Positions 17,720 to 27,013 of a stretch of DNA of 64,000 nucleotides are shown here, piece by piece. The position numbers and the translations under genes were made by a program. The DNA is taken from NCBI GenBank assembly GCA_963753195.1, contig CAVWBH010000005.1:62001-126000 (forward strand), written 5' to 3'. This DNA comes from Palsa-504 sp963753195 (GTDB lineage Bacteria; Actinomycetota; Actinomycetes; Streptosporangiales; Streptosporangiaceae). The stretch's first letter is position 1; the number at the start of each line of letters is the position of its first letter. Below the pieces are notes generated by a model. That model had not been told where the DNA came from and ran no database searches. It saw only the letters and a list, made by a program, of their open reading frames with translations.

Positions 17720-19215
17720 ATGAAGAAACGGGTTCTGGTCGCCTCTAATCGGGGTCCGGTGTCGTACCAGTTCGGACCGGACGGCGCGGTGACCGGCCGG
17801 CGCGGCGGCGGGGGCCTGGTCGCGGGGGTGGGCGCGGGGCTGGCGGCGATGGCGGCGGAGGCCGACGTCACCTGGATCTGCGCGGCGCTCAGCGACGCGG
17901 ATCGCGCCGCAGCGCGCCAGCTGGCGGCCCGCCCGGCAGAGCCCCAGGAGCCCGGCGACGTTCCGGTGCGGATGCTCGACATCCCGCCGGAAACCTTCGA
18001 GCGGGCCTACAACAACGTGGCCAATTCCGTCTTGTGGTTCGTCCAGCACCTGCTGTTCGATACGCCGAACGAGCCCCGGTTCGGCCGTGAGTTCCACCGT
18101 GACTGGGACGCCTACCTGGCCTACAACGAGGCCTTCGCCGACGCGATGGCCGACGAGGCGAGGTGGGACGAGGCTCCCCCGGCGCAGCTGCGCGCGCTGA
18201 TCCAGGACTACCACCTCAGCCTGGTGCCTCGGCTGCTGCGGGACAGGCTCGGCGCGGCCGGCCCCAGGCCGGCATCGCGCACTTCTCGCACACGCCCTGG
18301 GCGCCGCCGGACTACTACCGGATGCTGCCCGCTGAGGTCAGCGAGGCCGTGCTCGACGGCATGCTCGGCGCCGACCAGGTCGGCTTCCATGCCGGCCGGT
18401 GGGCCGCCGCGTTCCTGGACTGCTGCGAGGCGATCCTGGGCGCGCAGGTGAGCCGGGCCGACGGCGCCGTGGCCGGCCCGGCTGGGCAGGTCGTCTACCG
18501 CGGGCGCGTCACCGAGGTGGCCGTGAACCCGCTGGGGGTGGACGCCCCCGCGCTGCGGGCCCGCGCCCGGGCTGACGACGTGCAGGCGCATGTCGCGGCC
18601 CTCAGCCAGGCGGCCCGGGGCCGGAAACTGATCGTCAGGGTCGACCGGACCGAGCTGTCCAAGAACATCGTGCGCGGCCTGGCCGCGTACCGCGAGCTGC
18701 TCGCCAGCCGGCCGGAGTGGCACGGCCGGGTGGTCCACCTGGCGTTCGCCTACCCGTCCCGGTCCGCGCTGCCCGAGTACCGCGCCTACACCGAGCGGAT
18801 GCGTCAGGTCGCGGCGGAGATCAACGCGGAGTTCGGCACGCCGGACTGGAATCCGCTGATCCTCGAGGTCAAGGACGACTACCCACGGTCGCTCGCGGCC
18901 TGCGCGGTGGCCGATGTGCTGCTGGTGAACCCGATCAGGGACGGCATGAACCTGGTGGCGCAGGAAGGCCCCGTGCTGTCTGAACGCGGCTGCGCGCTGG
19001 TGCTGTCCCGTGAGGCGGGCGCCGCCGCGGTCCTCGGCGGCAGCGCGCTGCTCGTCAACCCCTACGACGTCAGCGAGACCGCCGCGGCCCTGCACCAGGC
19101 CCTGGCCATGCCGGACGAAGAGCGCCGGCGCCGCGGCGACGCCGTGGCCGCCACCGCCGCCACCAGGCCCCCCGCACGCTGGCTCGGTGACCAGCTGGCC
19201 TCGCTGGAACGATGA
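17720..19215 (+). CDS. otsA: Trehalose-6-phosphate synthase (GT20), interrupted by a one-base deletion
   Basis: Makes trehalose-6-phosphate from a nucleotide sugar and glucose-6-phosphate. The N-terminal half (MKKRVLVASNRGPVSYQF, then ANSVLWFVQHLLFD) reads in one frame to about 18265. The rest (QAGIAHFSHTPWAPPDYY, VDRTELSKNIVRGL, FAYPSRSALPEYRAY, NPIRDGMNLVAQE) reads in the next frame. One missing C in the CCCC at 18262-18265 explains the shift; restored, the protein is about 498 residues, the usual length. As in argS, the lesion is a single base in a short C run. otsB is convergent. Confidence 0.9.
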
Positions 19216-19223
19216 CCTGCCGG

Positions 19224-19244
19224 GCGCGCGGGCTTACCGCGCGC
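19224..19244. terminator. Hairpin between convergent otsA and otsB
   Basis: GCGCGCGG at 19224-19231 pairs with CCGCGCGC at 19237-19244 around a 5-base loop, in the 31-base gap between the two convergent stop codons. It can serve both genes. Confidence 0.6.
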
Positions 19245-19246
19245 GC

Positions 19247-20077
19247 TTACCGGGCGCGGGCCTCCACTTCACCGGCGATCGCGGCCAGCAGCGCCACGAT
19301 CCCGTCCGGCCCCGGCACGACCAGGTCGGCCTCGGCTTCGACCTGCGGGGACTCAGCGCTGGCGCTGGCCACGGCACAGCCGGGGATGCCGCGGGCGCGC
19401 ATGACCCGGACCGCGGCGAAGGCGGGCAGGTCGCCGAGGTCATCACCGCAGAACAGGACCGCGGTCGCGGCGCGCTCCCGGGCCAGGCTCCGCAGCGCGG
19501 CGCCCTTGTCCACGCCGGGCGGGCGCAGCTCGATGACCATCCGGCCGGGCTCGGCCGCCAGGCCCAGCCGCTCGGCCAGGTCGCCGAGCGGGCCGCGCAG
19601 CGCGGCCAGCGCGGATCCGGGATCGGCCGCGCGGCGGGTGTGCACGGCCAGCGCGTGCACCTTGTCCTCGACCCAGGTACCGTCCGCGGCGCCGGCCCGG
19701 CTGAGCACGCCCGGCAGTTCCCGGCGGGCGGCCTGAACCGCCGCGGGGGAGTCCGGCCCGGTCAGCTCGCCGTCCTGCCACCGCTGCCAGCCGTAGTGGC
19801 CGAGGACGATGAGGCCCGGGACCGCGTCAAGGCCGCCGCAGGCCACCGCTTCGGCTGCGGGCCTGCCGGTGATGACCGCCACCGTGCCGACCACCCGGGC
19901 CAGGCGTCGCAGCGCGGGCACCGCGCCGGGCAGGGGACGCGCGGCGCGGGGGTCGGCCACGATCGGCGCCAGCGTGCCGTCGAAATCCGTGGCGAGCAGC
20001 GCCTGGCCCGGGCGGGCGAGCAGCGCGTCAAGCCCGGCCCGGCCCTCGGGCGTGGCTGGCCGCGGCAGAGGGGTCAC
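19247..20077 (-). CDS. otsB: Trehalose-6-phosphate phosphatase
   Basis: 276 residues from GTG 20077. HAD-family phosphatase: motif I ATDFDGTLAPI, motif II ITGRP, motif III lysine in PPGVDKGAALRSL, and motif IV FCGDDLGDLPAF. With OtsA it completes trehalose synthesis from UDP/GDP-glucose and glucose-6-phosphate. The start GTG overlaps the stop of the DUF3263 gene (GTGA), so the two are translationally coupled. Confidence 0.93.
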   Translation of the reverse strand: MTPLPRPATPEGRAGLDALLARPGQALLATDFDGTLAPIVADPRAARPLPGAVPALRRLARVVGTVAVITGRPAAEAVACGGLDAVPGLIVLGHYGWQRWQDGELTGPDSPAAVQAARRELPGVLSRAGAADGTWVEDKVHALAVHTRRAADPGSALAALRGPLGDLAERLGLAAEPGRMVIELRPPGVDKGAALRSLARERAATAVLFCGDDLGDLPAFAAVRVMRARGIPGCAVASASAESPQVEAEADLVVPGPDGIVALLAAIAGEVEARAR

Positions 20078-20328
20078 GCGGGCCGCCCCTTCGACCGGGG
20101 AGAACGGATGCGCTGCCGCCGGGCCCGCTGCGCGCGCAGGCGCTTGACCAGAGCCGGGTCGAAGGCGAGCGCCTCCGGCCGGTCGATCAGCTCGTTGAGC
20201 AGCTGGTAGTACCGGGTCGCCGGGATATCGAGCACCTCGGCGATGGCCTGCTCCTTGACGCCGGGCGAGCGCCATCCGCGCCGCTCGAACGCCAGGATCC
20301 GCATGTCGCGCTCGGACAACGCGGACAC
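20074..20328 (-). CDS. DUF3263 family protein
   Basis: 84 residues. Matches a small actinobacterial family: LSERDMRILAFERRGWRSPG, then EVLDIPATRYYQLLNELIDRPEAL and a very basic tail. The predicted helix-turn-helix (KEQAIAEVLDIPATRYYQ) suggests DNA binding. Its stop overlaps the otsB start by four bases, which ties it to trehalose metabolism or its control. This is inference. Confidence 0.85.
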   Translation of the reverse strand: MSALSERDMRILAFERRGWRSPGVKEQAIAEVLDIPATRYYQLLNELIDRPEALAFDPALVKRLRAQRARRQRIRSPRSKGRPA

Positions 20329-20425
20329 GCGGCCTCCTGGTGGCGAATCATGATCCGGTTATCCACACGGTACCTTGCGGCCGGGGGGCGCGCCCGGCCG
20401 CGCCGCCGACGTACGCTCACCGTTC

Positions 20426-21253
20426 GTGACCCGTTTCCGCTACCTGAGCTTCCTCACCGACTACGGCCTCCAGGACGGGTTCGTGGCCGCCTGCCACGGG
20501 GTGGCCGCCCGCATCGCGCCGGACGCCCGCATCATCGACGTGACCCATCTGGTACCACCGGGCGACGTCCGCCGCGGTGCGGCCGTGCTGGCCCAGACGG
20601 TGCCCTACCTGCCGCCGGCGGTGCACGTGGCCGTAGTCGATCCGGGTGTCGGCACGGCCCGCCGCGGCGTCGCGGTGGCGGCGGGCGAGTCGGTGTTCAT
20701 CGGCCCGGACAACGGCGTGCTCTCCTGGGCCGTGACGGCGTGCGGCGGCGCCGTGGCCGCCGTCAGCCTGACCAACCGCGCGCTGTGGCTGGCCGGGGCG
20801 GCGGCGACCTTTCACGGCCGCGACATCTTCATGCCGGCCGCCGCGCATCTGGCGACGGACACGGAACTGGCCGCGGCCGGAGAGGAAATCGACGTCACGG
20901 ATCTTGTCATGCTCCCGGCCCCGGAAAGGCTCGTCCGCGAGGCCACCGCGGCAGGAGAAGTCCTGACCGTGGACAGATTCGGCAATGTCCAGCTGTCCAT
21001 TACCGCGTCCGACGCCGCGGAAATCGGCGTCCAGCCGGGCGGCACCACGCTGATCCGCAGCGGCCGCCGCCGGCTTATGATCCCGTACCGCGCGACGTTC
21101 GGCGCCGTCGCGCCTGGTGAGCTCGTCGCCTACGCCGATAGCGCCGGGCTGGTCGCCATCGCCGTGAACGGCGGAGACGCCGCCCGGCGGCTGGGCCTGT
21201 CGCCGGGCGCGCGAGTATCGATTACCGCGGCAGGTGCGCAGCCCGCTTATTAA
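20426..21253 (+). CDS. SAM hydrolase / adenosyltransferase (DUF62, SAM hydroxide adenosyltransferase)
   Basis: 275 residues from GTG 20426. Members hydrolyse S-adenosylmethionine to adenosine and methionine and are related to fluorinase. Seen: YLSFLTDYGLQDGFVAACHG, DVTHLVPPGDVRRGA, VVDPGVGTARRG, FIGPDNGVLSW and TFHGRDIFMPAAAHL, with VLTVDRFGNVQLSI in the C-terminal domain. These match the hydroxide-using group rather than halogenases. It is monocistronic, divergent from the DUF3263-otsB pair. Confidence 0.88.
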   Translation: MTRFRYLSFLTDYGLQDGFVAACHGVAARIAPDARIIDVTHLVPPGDVRRGAAVLAQTVPYLPPAVHVAVVDPGVGTARRGVAVAAGESVFIGPDNGVLSWAVTACGGAVAAVSLTNRALWLAGAAATFHGRDIFMPAAAHLATDTELAAAGEEIDVTDLVMLPAPERLVREATAAGEVLTVDRFGNVQLSITASDAAEIGVQPGGTTLIRSGRRRLMIPYRATFGAVAPGELVAYADSAGLVAIAVNGGDAARRLGLSPGARVSITAAGAQPAY

Positions 21254-21297
21254 TCCGCTTAATCCGCGCGTAACGCGTTCCGCGCGAGCCGGGGCGC

Positions 21298-23076
21298 GTG
21301 GCACGATTACCTAAGCTCACCCGAAATTGCCCCCAGCCCAGCCCAGCCCGGTCGGCCCGGAGGAGAAACCTGACCGAAGTGGCACGCCATTCGCTCCGCG
21401 GCAATTTGCTGCCGCCCGCCGCTGGACTCGCGGCGGTGCTGACGGTCCTGGGCGCCGTGGCGTCCGGGCCTGCCCTCGCCGCCGCCCGCGCTCAGGAGTG
21501 GTGGCTGACCAGCCTGCAGGTGACGCAGGCGTGGGGGCAGTCCGAGGGAGCCGGGATCACCGTCGCGGTCCTCGGCACCGGGGTCGACGCCGGCTACCCC
21601 AGCCTGTCCGGCTCGGTGATCACCGGGCCGGACTACAGCGGCACGGCCGCGCGGGGCCGCGAGCCGGGCGGCCCGTTCTGGGGAGTGGAGGGCACCGCCG
21701 TCGCCGGCCTCATCGCCGGCCACGGACACGGATCGGGCATCACCGGCGTCGCGCCGGCCGCGAAGATCCTCTCCGTCCGGGTGACGCTGGAATTCAACGA
21801 CCCGCTGGCCTCGGACCCGGCCGTCAGCCGGCGGCTGGCGGCTGGCATCGCCGAAGGCATCAGGTACGCGGCCGGCCACGGCGCCCGGATCATCGACCTG
21901 CCGCTCGACCCCGGGACGCTGGGCCTGACGGCCAGCGGCGATCCGGCCGCGGCGGGCGGCAGCCCGGCCGAGCGGGCCGCGGTCGCCGACGCGCTGAGCA
22001 AGGGCATCGTGCTGGTGGCACCCGCCGGCGACGACGGGCAGGGCCCGGGAATCGTGAACTACCCAGCCGCCTACCCGGGCGTGATCGCGGTGGGGGCCAT
22101 TGACCGGGCCGGCCACCTGGCCTCGTTCAGCAGCGCGCGCTCGCGTGCGTCGCTGACGGCGCCGGGAGTCAGCCTGGCCTCGGCGGCACCGCCGGACGGC
22201 CACGGGACGATCAGCTCGACGAGCGCGGCCAGCGGCATCGTGGCCGGCGTGGCCGCCCTGGTCCTGTCCAGGTTCCCCCAGCTCACCGTGGCCCAGCTGA
22301 CCCGGGCGCTGATTGACAGCACCGGCAGCGTGCCCCCAGCCGACCTCACCAGCCTGCCGCCCATCCCGGCCCGGTCGCCGTCCGGGACGGGGTACGGGAC
22401 CGTGGACGCGGCCCGGGCGCTCGCCGAGGCCGCCGTGATCAGCGCCGCGAGCCAGCCCCGGCCGCCCGCTCGGGCCGCCCCGCCGGGTAAGCCCGCGCCG
22501 CACCAGGCCGCGGCACCTCACCGGCAGGCGGCCGCGAGCGCGCTCGCGGGATCCCTGCTGCGGGACGCGGTGATCGCGGTGGGCCTGCTCATCGCGTTGC
22601 TGCTGGCGGCCTTGCTGGCCGCCCGCGCCCGGCGGGCACGCGGCCATAGGGCGGAGGCCGGCCGGGCCCGGATCCGGGGACAGCACGAGAACCGCAGGCC
22701 CGCGGGTCCGGCAGGCCCCCCGGCGGACGGCGACTTGGGCCAGCCCCCCGACGCGGCGGCCCGGCCGGTGCTAGCCCCTTGGCCGGGCCCTACCGGCAGC
22801 ACCCGGACCGGGCGGAGCCCGGCCAGGCCAGACGGCGCGGCAGCGCCGCCGTGGGGACCCGCGCCGGAACCGGAACGCGAGCACGGCCCGGTCCCGGCGC
22901 CGTCGGCCACCCTGCCGCCGGAGCCGGGCCGCAGCCTCGGCTTCGGGCCGGCTCCGGTCCCGGCCGACTACGCCACGCCAGCCCCAGGACCGGCGCTTGA
23001 TCCCCCATGGCACGCCGAGGCCGCCGGTCCCAGCTCCAGCTGGGATCCGGCGGCCTCCGACGTCCCGCCGCCGTAG
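21298..23076 (+). CDS. Mycosin-like subtilisin-fold membrane protein lacking catalytic Asp and His
   Basis: Up to 592 residues. A signal sequence, an S8-type domain at about 70-380, one C-terminal helix (VIAVGLLIALLLAALLAARA) and a cytoplasmic Pro-rich tail: the layout of mycosins. Active-site comparison: the DTG motif is LGTGVD (Gly93 for Asp), HGT is VEGTAVAG (Glu131 for His), the oxyanion Asn is Asp245, and only Ser309 (STSAASGIVAG) remains. It is therefore almost certainly not a protease and may be a binding or scaffolding protein. No type VII secretion genes are near. GTG 21298 is the outer start; GGAGGAG at 21359-21365 suggests CTG 21370 or GTG 21379 instead. Confidence 0.85.
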   Translation: MARLPKLTRNCPQPSPARSARRRNLTEVARHSLRGNLLPPAAGLAAVLTVLGAVASGPALAAARAQEWWLTSLQVTQAWGQSEGAGITVAVLGTGVDAGYPSLSGSVITGPDYSGTAARGREPGGPFWGVEGTAVAGLIAGHGHGSGITGVAPAAKILSVRVTLEFNDPLASDPAVSRRLAAGIAEGIRYAAGHGARIIDLPLDPGTLGLTASGDPAAAGGSPAERAAVADALSKGIVLVAPAGDDGQGPGIVNYPAAYPGVIAVGAIDRAGHLASFSSARSRASLTAPGVSLASAAPPDGHGTISSTSAASGIVAGVAALVLSRFPQLTVAQLTRALIDSTGSVPPADLTSLPPIPARSPSGTGYGTVDAARALAEAAVISAASQPRPPARAAPPGKPAPHQAAAPHRQAAASALAGSLLRDAVIAVGLLIALLLAALLAARARRARGHRAEAGRARIRGQHENRRPAGPAGPPADGDLGQPPDAAARPVLAPWPGPTGSTRTGRSPARPDGAAAPPWGPAPEPEREHGPVPAPSATLPPEPGRSLGFGPAPVPADYATPAPGPALDPPWHAEAAGPSSSWDPAASDVPPP

Positions 23077-23078
23077 GC

Positions 23079-25502
23079 TCAGGCGGCGTCTGCCACCGCG
23101 GTCGGCCCTGACCCGGCCGACTGCGACCCGGCGGGCTCCAGCGCCAGCCGCAGCACCTCACGGACGTCGCCGACGGTGTGCACGTCCAGCTTCGCGAGCA
23201 CCTCCGCCGGAACATCGTCGAGGTCCGGCTCGTTGCGCTGCGGGATCAGCACGGTGGAGATCCCGGCCCGGTGCGCGGCCAGCAGCTTCTGCTTGACCCC
23301 GCCGATCGGCAGCACCCGCCCGGTCAGGGACACCTCACCGGTCATCGCCACGTCGGCGCGGACCGGCCGCCCGGACAGCAGCGACGCGAGCGCTGTCGTC
23401 ATCGTCACGCCGGCGCTCGGCCCGTCCTTGGGCACCGCGCCCGCCGGCACATGCACGTGCACGCCGCGGTCCTTCAGCTCGCCGACCGGGAGGCCGAGCT
23501 CCTCGCCGTGCGAGCGCAGGTAGGACAGCGCGATCCGGGCCGACTCCTTCATCACGTCACCCAGCTGGCCGGTCAGCGTGACTCCGGTCTCGCCGGTCTC
23601 CCGCCCGGCCAGAGACGCCTCGATGAACAGGACGTCCCCGCCTGCGCCGGTCACGGCCAGGCCGGTGGCGACGCCAGGCACGGCGGTGCGGCGATCGGGC
23701 GCGGCCAGGCTGGTCTCCGGCGTGAACCGCGGCCGCCCCAGGTAGCCCTTGAGCTCACCGGGGCCCACCGTGACCGGGAGGCTGGCATCGCCCAGGGCCA
23801 CCTGAGCCGCGACCTTGCGCAAGATCCGCGCGATCGACCGCTCCAGCGACCTGACCCCGGCCTCGTGCGTGTACTCCGCGGCGAGCAGCCGCAGCGCGTC
23901 CTCGCTGACTGACACCTCATCGGCGTTCAGCCCGGCCTTGGACAGCTGCCTGGGCAGCAGGTGATCCCGCCCGATCAAGACCTTCTCGTCCTCGGTGTAC
24001 CCGTCCAGCTGAACCAGCTCCATCCGGTCCAGCAACGGCCCGGGAATCTGGTCGAGGACGTTGGCGGTAGCCAGGAACACCACATCGGACAGGTCGAGCT
24101 CGACCTCGAGGTAGTGATCGCGGAAGGTGTGGTTCTGCGCCGGGTCGAGCACCTCGAGCAGCGCCGAAGCGGGGTCGCCGCGGTAGTCGGCACCGATCTT
24201 GTCCACCTCGTCCAGCAGCACGACCGGGTTCATCGAGCCGGCTTCGCGGATGGCGCGGACGATCCGGCCGGGCAGCGCCCCCACGTAGGTGCGCCGGTGC
24301 CCGCGGATCTCGGCCTCGTCCCGCACGCCGCCCAGGGACACCCGGACGAACTTACGGTCCATGGCCCGGGCCACCGACTCGCCGAGCGACGTCTTGCCGA
24401 CGCCGGGCGGGCCGACCAGGGCGAGCACCGCCCCGGAGCGCCGCCCGCCGATGATCCCGAGGCCACGGTCCGCGCGGCGCTTGCGCACGGCCAGGTACTC
24501 GATGATGCGCTCCTTGACGTCATCCAGCCCGGTGTGGTCCTCGTCCAGGACCCGCCGCGCGCCGGCGATGTCGTAGGAATCCTCGGTGCGGGCGTTCCAC
24601 GGGATGTCGAGGACGGTGTCCAGCCAGGTGCGGATCCAGCCGGTCTCGGGTGAGGCGTCCGGAGTACGCTCGAGCTTTTCCACTTCCTTGAGCGCGGCGT
24701 CCCGGACCGCCTCGGGCAGGTCGGCCGCCTCCACCCGGGCCCGGTAGTCATCCTCCTCGGTGGCCGCCTCGCCGTTCAGGTCGGCGAGTTCCTTCCGGAC
24801 CGCGGCGAGCTGCTGGCGCAGCAGGAATTCCTTCTGCTGCTTGTCCATGCCCTCCTGGACGTCCTTGCGGATCGATTCGGCCACGTCGAGCTCGGCGAGG
24901 TGTTCCCTGGTCCAGCCGATGACCAGTTCCAGGCGCTCGACCAGGTCAGCCGTCTCCAGCACCTGCAGTTTCTGCGCCGTGCTGAGGTAGCTGGCGTACC
25001 CGGCGTTGTCCGCGACCGCGGAGGCGTCGGTGATCTGCTGGATCACGTCGATGATCTGCCACAGGCCGCGCTGCTGCAGGATCGAGGTGACCAGGGTCTT
25101 GTACTGCTGGGCCAGCTCATCGGCCCGCGGGCCGCGGCCGGTCTCGTCCACCGTGGTGCCCTGGACCCAGAGCGCGGCGCCCGGGCCCGTGGTGCCCGAG
25201 CCGATCTTGACCCGGGACACACCCCGGACCAGCGCCCCCGGCTGGCCGCCGGGCAGCCGGCCGACCTGCTCGACCGTCGCCAGCGTGCCCACGCCGGCCA
25301 GCCCGCGGTCGGGCAGCCGGGGCACCAGCAGCACCCTAGCGGTGGCCTCCGAACGCATGCCGGGAACCTGCCTCGACGGCATCCGCGCCGCGTCGATCGC
25401 GGCGCTGATCTCCGGCTGCGACGTCTCCAGCGGCACCACCATCCCCGGCAGGACCACCTCGTCGTCTAGCGGCAGGACCGGTAGCGTGAGCGTTTCACTC
25501 AT
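23079..25502 (-). CDS. lon: ATP-dependent protease Lon
   Basis: 807 residues from ATG 25502 (MSETLTLPVLPLDDEVVLPG), preceded by GGAGG. Order: N-terminal substrate domain, coiled region, AAA+ with Walker A VGPPGVGKTS and Walker B VVLLDEVDK, and the Ser-Lys protease domain with DGPSAGVTMTTA (catalytic Ser) and GGVKQKLLAAHRAG (catalytic Lys). Degrades misfolded and regulatory proteins. A HAIR operator just upstream places it under HspR, as known for actinomycete heat-shock genes. The frame stays open upstream, but that part is antisense to no useful start and is not counted. Confidence 0.96.
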   Translation of the reverse strand: MSETLTLPVLPLDDEVVLPGMVVPLETSQPEISAAIDAARMPSRQVPGMRSEATARVLLVPRLPDRGLAGVGTLATVEQVGRLPGGQPGALVRGVSRVKIGSGTTGPGAALWVQGTTVDETGRGPRADELAQQYKTLVTSILQQRGLWQIIDVIQQITDASAVADNAGYASYLSTAQKLQVLETADLVERLELVIGWTREHLAELDVAESIRKDVQEGMDKQQKEFLLRQQLAAVRKELADLNGEAATEEDDYRARVEAADLPEAVRDAALKEVEKLERTPDASPETGWIRTWLDTVLDIPWNARTEDSYDIAGARRVLDEDHTGLDDVKERIIEYLAVRKRRADRGLGIIGGRRSGAVLALVGPPGVGKTSLGESVARAMDRKFVRVSLGGVRDEAEIRGHRRTYVGALPGRIVRAIREAGSMNPVVLLDEVDKIGADYRGDPASALLEVLDPAQNHTFRDHYLEVELDLSDVVFLATANVLDQIPGPLLDRMELVQLDGYTEDEKVLIGRDHLLPRQLSKAGLNADEVSVSEDALRLLAAEYTHEAGVRSLERSIARILRKVAAQVALGDASLPVTVGPGELKGYLGRPRFTPETSLAAPDRRTAVPGVATGLAVTGAGGDVLFIEASLAGRETGETGVTLTGQLGDVMKESARIALSYLRSHGEELGLPVGELKDRGVHVHVPAGAVPKDGPSAGVTMTTALASLLSGRPVRADVAMTGEVSLTGRVLPIGGVKQKLLAAHRAGISTVLIPQRNEPDLDDVPAEVLAKLDVHTVGDVREVLRLALEPAGSQSAGSGPTAVADAA

Positions 25503-25518
25503 ATGAGAGCCTCCAAAG

Positions 25519-25539
25519 CTTGAGTCACATACACTCAAG
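25519..25539 (-). promoter_or_regulatory. HAIR element (HspR operator) of lon
   Basis: CTTGAGT, seven bases, ACTCAAG: an exact match to the HspR-associated inverted repeat. It lies 17 bases upstream of the lon start codon. Confidence 0.93.
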
Positions 25540-25585
25540 AAAGAAGAGCCCTCAGCTATTCCGCCGGCTAGTTCGCCTGAAGCGA

Positions 25586-26371
25586 TCAGCCCGCGGGTTC
25601 CGCCGCGGGGCCGCTGAGCAGGGCCGATCCGTCCCGGGCCCGGGTCGTATGGCAGCGGCCGAGGACGGCCAGCGCCGCCACGTACCCGGGCCCCGCGTCG
25701 AGGTCGAACAGCGACACCCCTCGCGGGTCTTCCGGGTAGGGCCAGGCCTCCAGCCGGGGCGCCGCGGCGCCGGCGGCCACCACCACCTCGCTGAACGGGA
25801 CCCGCATCCCGTCGCCCTTGGCCTTGGTCACCGCCTCCTTCCTGGCCCACGCGACGAGGAAGGCACGCGCCCGCCCGGGCGGATCGACCGCGGCCAGCTG
25901 CTGCCGTTCCGGTTCGGCGAGCACCACCCGGGCCAGCGCGGCCGGATCGCCGCCGCCCAGCTCGTGCGGGCGGTCGGCCAGCTGCTCGACGTCCACGCCG
26001 ACCGGGGCCGTCGCGACCGCGACGGCCACCAGGTCGCCGGAATGAGCCACGGAGAACTCCAGGGCGCCGCACCGCAGGACCGGTTTGCCGTGCGGCCGGC
26101 CGCAGTCGCGGCACGTCCGGTCGAAGCTGATGTCGGCCGGCTCCCGGCCCGTGCAGGCCCCGATCACCGTCTTGGCCAGCGCGCACCCGACGACGAAGCG
26201 GTCGCGGTCCGGATCGCGCCGGTAGCCCGCCCAGCGCTCCCGCTCGGCCTGGTCGAGGAGGCCGGCCAGCCGCGGGGACGCATCCGTCGTGCGCGCCCAC
26301 CACACGTCGGCGGTCCCCTCCGCCGGGGTCCGCGGGGCCGCCCGGCTGGCCGCTGGCGGAGGATACGACAC
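25586..26371 (-). CDS. 4'-phosphopantetheinyl transferase (Sfp type)
   Basis: About 261 residues. Transfers phosphopantetheine from CoA to carrier proteins of fatty-acid, polyketide or peptide synthases. Seen: RDRFVVGCALAK, FSVAHSGDLVAVAV, the Mg-binding VGVDVEQL, and the catalytic WARKEAVTKAKGDGM helix. The N-terminus is uncertain: GTG 26371 gives the usual length, whereas ATG 26479 would add 36 non-conserved residues. A CRDCGRPHGKP segment is typical of the family. It is 83 bases downstream of the lon start, in the same orientation. Confidence 0.88.
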   Translation of the reverse strand: MSYPPPAASRAAPRTPAEGTADVWWARTTDASPRLAGLLDQAERERWAGYRRDPDRDRFVVGCALAKTVIGACTGREPADISFDRTCRDCGRPHGKPVLRCGALEFSVAHSGDLVAVAVATAPVGVDVEQLADRPHELGGGDPAALARVVLAEPERQQLAAVDPPGRARAFLVAWARKEAVTKAKGDGMRVPFSEVVVAAGAAAPRLEAWPYPEDPRGVSLFDLDAGPGYVAALAVLGRCHTTRARDGSALLSGPAAEPAG

Positions 26372-26647
26372 CCACCCAGGGTAAGGCAGGCCGGCCCGGG
26401 CGGCGGCGGGTCCGGCCTCGGCCGCCTGATCGGGATGACCGGTGCGGCGCAACGGGAAGATCGGGCATACGTTATACATTGGACCTGTGCGCCCGCGCGG
26501 CGTAACCTCTCCCCCCCAGGCCGCCGCGCCCGGCGTCCGGAGTCGGCAGCCGGGTGCGTGAGCGCCCGGCTGCCGACAGCCGTCACCGGCGGATCGTGCC
26601 TGCCGCACTGATCCGCCGGGCTCCCGCGGACCCGGCCACGGCCGCCC

Positions 26648-27004
26648 TCAGCTGGTCCGGACGCCGCGCTCGATCGTGACTGCCGCGGTATAGGCGCCGT
26701 CAGCGATCGGCTTGCGCACCTCGAGACGGAGCCAGGCGACCGGGTGGTCGGCCAGCAGCCGCTCGGCGACCCGCTCGGCCGCGGTCTCGATGAGGCGGAA
26801 CCGGCCGTCCCGGACAACCGACGCGACGGTCTGCGCGACCGCGGAGTAATCCAGGGCGTCCGCCAGGTCATCGGTCCGGGCGGCCCGGGCCACGTCGGCG
26901 GCCATCACGACATCGAAGACAAGGGTCTGGGTGATGCCGCGCTCCCAGTCATGGACGCCGATGACGGCTTGGACGCTCAGGTCCCTGACGGATACAAGGT
27001 CCAC
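26648..27004 (-). CDS. folB: Dihydroneopterin aldolase
   Basis: 118 residues. Folate pathway: cleaves 7,8-dihydroneopterin to 6-hydroxymethyl-dihydropterin and glycolaldehyde. Seen: VIGVHDWERGITQTLVFDV, LDYSAVAQTVASVV and RFRLIETAAERVAERLL, then VRKPIADG. GTG 27004 is the start. The usual folK partner is not beside it. It follows the rhodanese gene by 9 bases on the same strand. Confidence 0.92.
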   Translation of the reverse strand: MDLVSVRDLSVQAVIGVHDWERGITQTLVFDVVMAADVARAARTDDLADALDYSAVAQTVASVVRDGRFRLIETAAERVAERLLADHPVAWLRLEVRKPIADGAYTAAVTIERGVRTS

Positions 27005-27013
27005 TGCGTGCCG

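Noticed and set aside
25503..26468. N-terminal extension of lon to a 1129-residue protein
   Set aside because: The extension covers the HAIR operator and overlaps the PPTase gene in another frame; Lon homologues start at MSETLTLPVLP, with a good ribosome site.
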